Shown piece after piece: positions 41,801 to 53,800 of a stretch of 64,000 bases of DNA. Positions within the stretch are counted from its first letter, which is position 1. Every line of letters begins with the position of its first letter. The stretch is from Bombus terrestris (taxonomy: Eukaryota; Arthropoda; Insecta; Hymenoptera; Apidae): positions 9,610,001 through 9,674,000 of the forward strand of contig NC_063269.1 of assembly GCF_910591885.1 (NCBI RefSeq). Reading direction: 5' to 3'. The notes beneath the pieces are model-generated. The model searched no databases. It was not told the origin of the DNA and saw nothing but the letters and a program-made list of their open reading frames with translations. Made by a program: the position numbers and the translations under genes.

Positions 41801-44800
41801 GTTACTGTTTCGGGCATTTATGCTAGGGGGGGAATGAGAATGTGTTCGCTGAGCTGTAAGAATATCGATTATCGGCAATCTTTCCGTAACATTTTGCTGC
41901 GGATATTTAAATGTTTATATTCGTTTCAAATATCCTATTACTAATATCATACTTGTTCGCACTTTACTGGAAATATCAAAATATCTAAGATTTTTGTGTC
42001 CTTTCCTCCTTTTATTCTATATCGAGTACATTACGCAAAAACTTTACCCAAACAGTTTGTACGTTACGTTACTTCTTTGCACTCTTCAGAGTTCAGAAAA
42101 TAAATTATCCAGACGATAAATGGAGACATTAGAATTTCCAAACACTATCGTTACTTGACTATAACTTTCGAACTGTGGATCTTTGAACGTTTCAAAAATT
42201 TCATGACATCGAGCTAAATTTTTGAATATACATATACGAATGCCAAATATGATCTTCGAATATTGTATGCGTTTCTCCACCAGACTACTGCTGCTCATGA
42301 TTTATGTATCAACATAATACATATATACTTCATACACATATACTATACTATATATATTCGCGTAAGTACCATACGTGTACATACGCATATCTAGAAGCGA
42401 GGTGCACGATCTTGCTTCGCGTATAGGAGATTCCGTCACAAGCCATATGAATCTGCGAGACTGTGAGGAAAGAGATCTGCGAGCGAACAGATGTTTGAAA
42501 CGCGCTGTCGAGGACTCGCTAGTTTCTTCCGAGCTCTCTCTTCCTCCTTCCTTCGTCTTCTTAAATCTGTTTTCTATTCCTCTCTCTTTTTCCTCTCTTT
42601 TTCATAAATTTCTATCTTTACGCTTTTAATCCTTTCTGCGAACTAATTGAATAAGAAAATGATCGTATTTATTCGCAAAATGTATAATCTTGCACACTCG
42701 AAAATATAACACGTTCGTACGCCGCTAACTTAATCATCTTTCAAGATATTCGGGACAACAATATTTCAATAACTCGATACACGTTAACGAATATTTTAAT
42801 AATAAAGATATTTCAATTTATCGACTGAAAGCTGAAGCCCTTTTTGATCTCTCGAAATATTTCGTCGAAGTTGCTCGTTAAAGTTGTATAATGTTTTTTC
42901 TTTTTCTTTATTTTTTTTTTTTTTTTTTTTTTTATCAATGTTATCGAAAATTTCGTTTACGTAGGCGAAAAGGAATCGATTTTGATTTATTCTTAGCCTC
43001 GCTTCATAATCTCACGTACTTCTGTGCATTGCTGTTAATGCAATTGATTCAAATTGAAAGGCACGACAGCGATCAAGCAGGTATTTGATACCTGCCAGCA
43101 TCGTTTACCCTAACGTCCGCGTCCCTTCGATCCTTGATCGCTTACCTACTTTTTTACCGTGCCACATCGTTCATGTTTTCGTACGTGACTGCCAGTAAAG
43201 TTCGTTTCTGTCACGAAAGTTGTGAATCAAAATATTGAGGGATAGCGATTCAATCCCTTGCACTTTACAGCCTATAAAAAAATATTTTGTCTCTCATATT
43301 CGTCGTTTCGTCTTACTTATTCAAAATTGTTTACGTTCGTTACGTACGAACGCGTTAAATTCGTTTGTTATCGATTTACTAAAAATCAATCTTATATACA
43401 CCTACAAGCTTCGTTACATAAAATTCGATAATATTCTATTTCTATATGGTTAACAGAGCATTGCATTGTTTTAAAATAAATACATTTTTTTACAGCAGCC
43501 TATAATATCTGTATCTTTGACTTTTATATTTGCGTTTCGAATTCAGTATTGTAATTCACTAAGTATAATTAATAAAATTAACCGGAGCATTGAATCTCCT
43601 TCGAATAAGTACTATTTTTATTCACACGATATTCTACGTTTCTACGCTCCTTCTCAATTTGATATTTTGCCTCAACGTAGTTAGCACAATCAATGACAAC
43701 GCGGCCGTCTTTTTTGGTATTAAATTTGTTTCTACGTTTTCAAACTCGACTTGTAAAATGATGTAATTTTTACCAATAAAAAACAAAATACTTATAATTT
43801 CGATATATTGAGAAGTCACGAGAACGATAAAAAATAGAAAAGAGAATAACAGTTTGTAAAATTGCTTCCTTTTGATCTGAAATCCTAAATTGCTGTACGT
43901 TTATTCGGAGGATAATTCGTGGATCGAAATTGTATTAATTATATTCGCATTTCTACGACTATCAAGCATGGAATTATCTTTACTCTTTAGACTTACGGAG
44001 GAGCTTGATGATTGCACAAAGAGGTAAATTCGTTTCACACATCTTAGATAGCTCATACCGCGACGCATTATGTATTTCACAGTGCATAAGTCCAGCAGCT
44101 GTTTGGAATCTCTGACGAACGGAACGGACTGTGACGCCCCGTCGCGTTTCTTGGTTCTTGGTGAAAATTGCTTGATCGTTGTACAAGAGTATATAGACTC
44201 ACGTACCTTGAAAACGCGCTAAAAACTGGACTTTCCTTATAAAATGATCAGATGGTCGCGTCTCATGCGAAAGACGTGGAAATAATTTTCTCGTAATGGA
44301 TTTGTCGCGAGCGAATTTTTCGCGTTGGAACAAAAAGATTGACAATTTTCTGCTAACTCTTTGCCAAACGCATGTGGCAGAAACTACGTGTTAAAAGTAC
44401 GCTCGATACAAGGAGCTTTCGGAAGATCAAAAATCGAAGATCGATAATCAACGAGACGAAAAAATGAAAGGAAGAGAACAATCTTACGAGACTGGAATCT
44501 TCGTAACGTTTAGTAAGCGTACATCGTGTGAATAAGCATAAAAAAAGTAGAAACTGTTCTGTACGTTTTATAGCCTATCTGATATGGTTAAAGCGAAAAG
44601 TTAACTTTGTAAGAAATTCAGATGAAAAGATAATGTGCAATATGACGAGTATACTCGTAAAAATGGTAAACACGTGGAAACGAAGACACTTGGTTTCGTC
44701 ATATCGAAACTACCATAACGTTTCTCGAATATGTCGTTTACAGTTTACAAAAACTTGTACCATTTATCGTCAAATTGAATATAATTCAAATAAATGAAAT

Positions 44801-47800
44801 GTAATTTAAGTAGGAAAACGTTTGCTTGTGCTGTAAGACAAAAAAGCGGAGAAAAAAGAATTGAAACGTAATGTATGAAACATATGTAGATTTTTATCCC
44901 GATTTGATGAAAAAGTTGTGTAGTGTTTCATACAGGTATTTGACTTTATCGCCGAACGTGCTAATCACATCATCATGTTTTTTCGATTAATCACGAAAAA
45001 AAAAATATTTATTAAATTATCTATTTCATAAATTTGGCCACGTTAAAGGAAGATTGAATTGTTATCGATTGTAAGAGAAAACGTATACTATGACATTGTC
45101 AGATGGGCTGCTGATATCCAGAAGGTATTCTTTATTACCAAAAATTTCTTTAACATTCAATGTCAAGTTGGTCAGACTATCTATAATAGGTCGACTTTAT
45201 CGAAAATCTATTTGAGTTATAGAAAGGATGTTATCAAGTTCTATATGTACTTCCATTTTTTTTTAACGTCGCTTTAAAAAGCTTGTGTAAACAGATTATA
45301 CGATAAAGATATCTATAACTCAGAGGTAGCCTGAACATTCTTTATATCTAATGTATATATTCCATTTATTAATATAAATAATTTAAATTACAAAGTAAGG
45401 AAAAATCTCTGTCCCACCCACTATCAACAATTTTATCGCTCGTTAAAGAGTAACCGAAAAATATGTAGCACATGGAACGAAAGTAAAGTGGGCGATAGTT
45501 AACCGAATACAATAATCTCGACGCCAAGTATACTATCGACAAAATACAAGTAATTAAAGATACGCAGAGAAAGCATGCGCATTACTTATGGTCGGCGGTA
45601 TACTCTCATGGCTAATGGGCCAAGATATTAATTATGATTCATTCAGATAGTCATCAGATTAATGCACACTGGCATGGGTTACCGCGGCAGGCTCGCGCCA
45701 AGTCCTTCAAGTATCGCCACAAGTGCATCCTAATGCCTCGGTCGGTCTCCCTCTTTCCTTCAGCTTCTCATTTCCATATTACATACCTCGTTTCTCTTAT
45801 TAATTTCGTCTTACGACTCCGCTCGCTCGCGATCCAACATACTCGCCACTATCTTTCAGGCCGTAGCTCTCGGATCGCCCTCTCTCACGATCTCGGTTCT
45901 TTTCTGTTCCTTTATCTTGCTTCATCTCCATCTCGATCTCCATCTCGATTCTCCGTCTCTATTTCTACTTCAAGACGCGCTTTCTTTCCTCTCTCCAATC
46001 GTAACTCGATGTTGCGTGTAAATATTATGGAAAGTCCAAGGATACTTGGAGGGTTCTTCTTCGCCGTTCAAGGTTCTAAGCAAATATCCAAGTGGCATAG
46101 TAAATAAAGCGCTACCGCTCCTCTCGGTCTGGCAAATCCTTGTAGAAAGATATGCAACACCAAGTCCGTCGATCACGGTCAAAGGTCGGTCTGAACTTTT
46201 ATAATTCCACGATGACCGGTGTCTAAGTGCTTGTCTAACTTTGTGTCGTTGCGAAACGTTGAGAGGAACCGGCGTATCAAACGATAGATGAGTTTTATTA
46301 TTTGTTCGGTGTTTCGTTGGGCGATTCCATTTGTTTATATCGACGGAAATTAGCAGAATATGGTAATTCGTCGTCGTTCTTTTTCTTTCTTTTCTCTTTT
46401 TATCAGAGTTGTCTCGTGTGAGTCAAGCCTTCGACAGAAATTTTTTGTTCTCATACATTTCATTTTCATACATTTTCATTTTGCTTATATGCACAAACGA
46501 CGTTATTTTTCTAAATATAAATACATGTTTGCGTTTGTCTTAATCTTTACATGTTTTATGTCATATCCTTTACGTGTATAAAACAACAGTAAATAAATAT
46601 TCAAAGAAATAGTAGCATAGATATAAAGATATATTTAAATGCACATTTTTTTTTTTTTTTTTAAAGAATTTTCTATGTTTCCATCGATTGAAAAAAGTAA
46701 CTTTCCGAAAACTAGAGTATTCAATTTTCTGTACACCACTTTCTTTGAAAAAGGATCTTACATTTGAATCGATCCGAAAATGTACTGTTTTTAAGATAAG
46801 AAAAGGATTTGCTGTTTGTATTACATTCGTCGTGAATTATTTATAGAAAAGCGAAAGCACATATCTTTGGGTATTTGCCAGTATATAAATTATTATCTTT
46901 TGAATTTGCACGCAGATACTTAAATTGTTTTGCACTTGTATTTTCCAACTACTTCCATCAGCGCCGGAGGGCTGCGGCTGTAATTACTATTGCATTCTGA
47001 TGCGCTCAGGTTCGTTCTCTCGTTACTTGCGCGGATCTCTTAAAGTTGCTTTTTGTAATTCCTGCTCGTTACCCACGTATAGAGCATCGTTGGCTTCTCT
47101 CGCTTTATTTTTAATCATACGATATTATTTTCGAACTTATTTGGAATACACCTAAAACCATTTTATGCTATTCCGCGTAGCTTGGATATTCCATTGTTCT
47201 TGTTTTGTCATTAGGTCGATCAAAAAGTTCTATGGTTTTTGCTGCTGAAGGAAATCGGAGAAATTAAAATCATCTTAATCTCTAGAAATATTCGATAGAC
47301 ATAAAATTTATTAATATATTACTATGAACTTTAATTTTCCATTATGCAATTACGATTGTCTTGTGTTACTTGATAGTTCGAAAATTTCAAGTATCAAATG
47401 CAAAATACATATTATAATGATTTTTTTTTACGATCAATTGGAAGTTTATAAAATAATTACTACTCCATTTTAGAAACGCAAGTATGAAAGGTGTAACCTT
47501 ACGACTGCAACCTTACGAAGATATATTGTGTTGGAACAGAACAAATTGGCGATGATATTGGTCTAGATGTAGTTAAGGTACAGAAACGATGGCTCACAAA
47601 GGATAAATGGCGACGAGTCGTAAAGATCTCCCACTTAATTAGCACTTAAATCCTTTTTGGAGATCCTTTTTTCTGTCAAAGCTGTGGACGTTTAAGGCTT
47701 TTCGCCTTTCACTGCCGAAGATGGAAATATTTTCACTGTGAAGCCATAAAGTACCTGCCCCAATCCTTCACGGTCGATACCTGCGAATCTCACAAAGGGT

Positions 47801-50800
47801 TCGTCTTCTGGTTAAGTTTCTACATGGAGAAAAATTATGGAAGCTGAAGGGCTGCTTAACAGTATTGCCATTTTCGAATTCTTATATTTCAATTTTGCTT
47901 TTGTTTTAGCAAATAAACAGGATATGTAACGTCTCCGATAAATGTAAAACGCAGAACTGTAACAAAATCAGATTCCATGCAAGAGAAGAAGAATCACGTA
48001 TGCAATAAGATTGAAATATGAAATTACGAAATTTCATTGAACAAAACAGAAATGGATAAAGCGATATAAATAGCAACATGCTAGAATCATAATACAAGTT
48101 TTTACATAGTCCTTATATAATGATGTAAACTGAAAACACAGAATTTGCATGTATCTTTTCCTGGATAGTAGACCGATGAAATTAATCGTGAAATAAACGA
48201 AGTCAAAGATCTTATCGATACTGCTATGAATTAATATATTGACATAAGAGAAACCACGCAATTCATTAACATTTGTAATTTAAAATATATGGAAAACTAC
48301 TAATAATGTATCGATTTCCTCGCGTATAGAATAACTAGGTGATAAAATTAGTGGAAAGCAGTTCGATTTATGTTGAATGTTTCCGATTGTTCTGATAATC
48401 CAACAGTGTACTACATCATAGTTGTTTCGTACGATATCAAAGGTGGTGCGACTCGTTCAAGGTTATCGCAGAAGAATACGAGCGAAGAATAAAAATCCGA
48501 CGATACGTAAGAATATAACGTGGTAGCGAGTATAATGGGACGTATTATGTATATGCGTCGTCTGTATCTTGGTGTATGGTAACAAGTAGCAATTACAGGT
48601 GAGTGAGGTCAGTGTTAATACGACAGTCGCGTGAGAGAAGAGTTCCAAAAATGATATGGTTCGCGAGCGGCGACACCGTGTCTTCTTGCGTAATCTCTCT
48701 GTACAATACGCACAGTACAACCTTCTCTTAGGCAAAGGTCCCGGCAGTGGGCATATATGTATTAATTTAGCTTGCTCATTACGTATTGAGAGTCTTGCGG
48801 ACGCTCAACGCTGGATATTACATGTCCGTGGCCATCGTAATCACCGCTTTACACACTTCCACACCAGAGGCAAGGTCGCAAGATCCAACTCCTATGCGTG
48901 TGACTATATTACGAATACGAATTTCTTACCAATGTCCACCTAATATACGTCTGCTTTTTCTCTTCTTTATTTTTAGCAAAAGTCAATTTAGATCGTAGCG
49001 TCACGTGGAATTATTTGCTTGTTATAACTTCGAGATTTGCGTTCACATGGAATTCATTTTCGAGGAATTTTGTTCTTAATGCGAGAGAATCAAATTGGTA
49101 AATCTCTTTGATAAAACCGATATAAATGGACATAGAGCGTTGAACGTACTTTTTCACGCGTGATTTTAATTCTTCGACAAAGACTTCGACTAAATGACAA
49201 ATACATCTTCTTTAGAACTTATGTGAATCTATAAACATCATGAATTATAAAAAATCTATTAGAATTAATAATTCGTGAATAATTATTCACGAGAATAATT
49301 TACGAAGTATGATTGGTGGGGTTGGTATAATTTGGCTTTCTTACATTAGTAAATTAACACGTTCGTTCTGTTGATCGGATTTTTATTGGCACCATAAATC
49401 ATTCCCGAAGAATATTTATTTTTATATCGTACAATTTTACACATGGTGCATATAAATAGAGAATTTCATTTATATCTTTTTTTTCTATAGGGTGCATAGA
49501 ATTTATAAATACATTTCTTTTACTTCGAAGCATTATAAATAGATAATATCCTCCAAATTATTGTTTCAAGTCATAACTACGAATTAAATTAAATTAAATT
49601 TGATTGAAGACTTTTCTACTTACTGCTTTCTACGAATTATTATGAAATTTTTCCTGCTTTCTACCGTTCTTTTCAACTTTCATTACCTTTGATTCATGCG
49701 CCGAGTTCGAATCAATATCACCGCAAAATTATGCGCCGAATCAAATCCAAAGCATACGCCGCGAACGTGTTAAATATAATCATTCAATATTCATTCATCG
49801 ATATAATATTCTTTCTGGAGGATAATCACGTATGAAAGGCGATAGTTATTAGCAACGAAAATAATATGGCACATGCAGAATCAGTGTAATAGTACGTACG
49901 CTCGTTACATTCGTCAGATATATAATTTAACTGTCGAACGATGTTAAACTACTTTTCAATCTGTGAATGTTCAATTGGTTGTAAATCGATATTTCCCTGT
50001 TACGTCTTCTACTTCATTATGTAATTATTTACCTTGCAGTACGATAACGTGTTTCTTGTATGTACCTGAAAAAGACCTTCGTCCACAACGAGATTCCAAC
50101 ATTCTGAACTAGCTTGGTATTGTTGTTCGATGCTCTGTGAATGAGACTTAACGACAAACTGCTGCACGTCATTCATGTGTGTCTGTTGCAGTCAAAAAGC
50201 ATTCGTTCCCTCGACAGTTTCCTTTAAAACAATTGAAAATCGTGGATTTCTCGTGTCGAAGCGAACAATCGATCTCGACTGAGATTAATGAAACTAAACG
50301 CTGCGACAGCGATAGCCATTAGCCATCGCAAATACACGAAACGAATATTTGTACTGTCTCTCGTATTCTTATGTAGCGATCAGTTCCTCCGTTGTCACCG
50401 CGAATACAGTATCATCGTGTAATTAATATTCGCGTAATGTCGCGGATATTCAACAGTAAATCATACACAAAAATGATCACAAAACGAAGCACGCACTTGT
50501 GTAAAACTGTCACGGTGCTCTTAAAGTAATCAGATAAAACCGAATCGATTTATCAATCGATAATGCCTGTTGACTCTAGTCGTTTTTTCCTCGTAACTTG
50601 AAGATTGCAACGAAAATAAATAATCCATGTATACCGAATTATACTATATCACGAAATGGGGTAGATTTCCTTCGAATCACACATTCCACCTTATATTCTT
50701 AGTAAGCCTAAGTCAGTTCGATATTTGTACGATCTTTGTCAACAGAAACACTACACTTTCTCGCGTCACAATCGCCTTTCTATATAATTAGCGATTTAAC

Positions 50801-53800
50801 CCGGGACTCCGTTTCAACGACGTTAACGGGTCAAAGTTTTTCGACGAGGGAAAAAATGGCACGCTAATTTCCCACAAGGTTTACGTTTACTTCGAGCCGC
50901 ATGTCGTCCGCGAGTGTTAGTCGCGGCCGCGTTGCCAGGAATACAACGCGATCACGATCGTGCTCGGCAAGGATCATGGTAGGGGTCCCCGAGTTCTCCG
51001 ATTGGCGGCAGTTTTCAGGTGTAGTTCTCCACGTGCATGCACCAAGTCCTGTGCACGTATGCATTGCGTCACGTTCGCGTCTCTCGTTGCCCGACGAGGA
51101 CTATCTCGGTAGGTCATTGTCACGATCCTCCTCCCGACTAACAACGTGACTTATTTCGCCGGCTATTCGCGACGTAAACGTAAAAACGTCCAACCTGCGA
51201 GTCTAGGAGAGACGTTTATTCCACGAAGAAGCTTAACACGTTGACAGCCGTAATAATTAGAAATAATTATTTTTAGTCCTTTCTGGCGAGAATTGTTTTC
51301 TCCTTGAATAGGATAGCGGTAACGTTGTTCAAGTGTCGATGAATATAGAAGAAAGTAGCCAAATACGGAATATCATTTTGTTCGTTGAATTTCGCTTTTT
51401 TTCGCGTTATACAGGAATATAGGCTCAATTTAAGAGAAGTCCTATATTTTCAAAATTGAAGTAACATTAAAAAAAAAGACATAAATTGTACTTCGCACGC
51501 AATAGGAAACCAAATATTGAACACTTGAAATTAGGTACAATATCTTAAAAAAATACCTTCTTCTTACCGATTATAACGCTTTGGTTCATAAAATCACAAT
51601 TATGAAAGGTGAGATAAAAAACGAGTTATTTGAGATAATCACACGTGAAACTTTACATCAGGAAATTCGTGATGTACTCAGGGTCTGCATATTAGACACT
51701 TGATCCATATTTCTCCAGCAGAGTATTACGAGAAAAGTTCTTACCAAAGTAAACCGGTGCCAGAGTTTAGCTTGTAACTTATAATCGTTTGGCAGATATA
51801 CATTTGTCAGAGCCTTAAAAATTGCATTAATCAATAACAAATTAATTAATTAAAAAACTGTATTTTTCACTGTTCTTTTTTACCGAGAAGCACCATACGA
51901 TTTACGTGTGACGGTGTTTGAGAATCAATGAATTTTTGATATTCGCAGCTACTGTAGTGCATTCTCTGTGCGTCAAATTGTGCATCTCACGACAGGCAAC
52001 GTGTTAAAATGCCGTCTTGAAGCCGCGTCTTCTCTCTGGCGCGATGTCTCGTGGATTTCGATCTAAGCGACAGACGTTCGTTGCATTAACATTAACCGAT
52101 CCTATCTCGGACGTTACGCGCATCTTATGTGTGTCAGTAGGTTCGAAGAAATGTGGTAGAAGTTGGAAAATATAGTGCAACCTCAATTACCGAAACAACT
52201 ATTTCTCTTTGTAGCCAGCTCCGCGTTTCTCCTTTCTGAGACGCGAGTTTCTTCCCGCTGTTATGAGCTCTTTTTTCAGTAGCGTGATTCGAAATGGTAT
52301 TAACCTTCCGGAGCTCTAATCTATTAGGTACATGGGAAATCTTTTTAGTAATATCTTTTTGACGGACATATTGTTAAAGTGAATGAAATTTGCTGACGAT
52401 AAGTAGCTATTATTCGTACAACACATTAACACTGGAGCCATCAATTCGTCATTTTTAGCGGTTAATATATCAAATACGAGAAAAGCTTTTTATAAATATC
52501 CTTAAACAGACATATTGCAGAGGTACGATGCATTAACGTCAGAATTATCCGTTTTATTAAATTTTCCGTCGAAATTTTGTACGCTTGCAATAATACATTT
52601 TTGAAGATGCGAATGATTGGAAGCTACGTGGATGAAAATTCGAATTTTCCTTTGTATCATGCGGTTTTCACGTAGCTTTCGCTGCCATTTTTTGTGTAAT
52701 TTTATATTTCGTGTTTCACGTTTCAGTCAGTGATAATTCTATTGTTTATAAACTTTGCTTAAAGACTTGAAAATAATTAGTATCTATGTCCAAAGTGAAA
52801 TTGGTATATATAATATGAAATATATAAAAATTGAAATATATAATATATAATACGTAATAATAAGTAAATACGTAACTTATATTGGTTATATGTTATAATA
52901 TATATTGGTAATATAACAAAATAAACTAATGTAGGTATTCACATATTTGATAAGACAACTAGATCTTTGCTATTATATTCGTCGAACTATACGTGTCATT
53001 TATCGAAAACTAGTTTTGGATATAGATAAGTAGTTTTAGAATTAAGTCATTTAAAGTGTAACAAATCGCATGCGACATATACATAGATTGAAATTCGGGC
53101 AAATATCAAGCTATCTTGATAAAAATTGAATATTGAAGCCATCGTTCGTACGTCGATGTGCTATACGTATTTAGAGCTATAGATTTGCAATAAAATATCT
53201 TCGACTGTGTACGATGAATAATAATAACGTAAATTTATGAACAATACAAACTTGTCTAATAACAGATAATCAAAACATTTCCTTGTAATCGTCACCCTGA
53301 AATTCAGATCAGCTTTTTATTTATAAAAATTAATGAAAATACGAAATTCATTGCAGAATAAAAATTTGCTGTTTATGATCACTGGGGTTTGTTTTTAACC
53401 TAATTGAGTTAGAATATGCATAGAATATACATAGTTTGTTAATTATAATCTCGAATATTTAGTACTTTAGTATTTTTTAGTATAAATGCATTTTATGAGA
53501 AAATGTATAAAACAAAATTTAATGAACTAAGATAAAATATATTCCAAGTCATAAATAAAATGCGATATTTATTATGTACAATTGCTTTTTAATTTGCTAC
53601 AATTTTCTCTTTCTAATAATTACTCAGTTCAAGAATGTAAATTTTATTCCCTTCTTTTTTCACCAGCAATTTAAATCTCCCGAGTAAATTTTCAAATAAT
53701 CAATACTTATGATAATTGTATTGATATTTGAATAATTATGACAACCGCATAATTATAACAACATTAGTCACATCTATAGTGATCTACATGCCGCTACATT

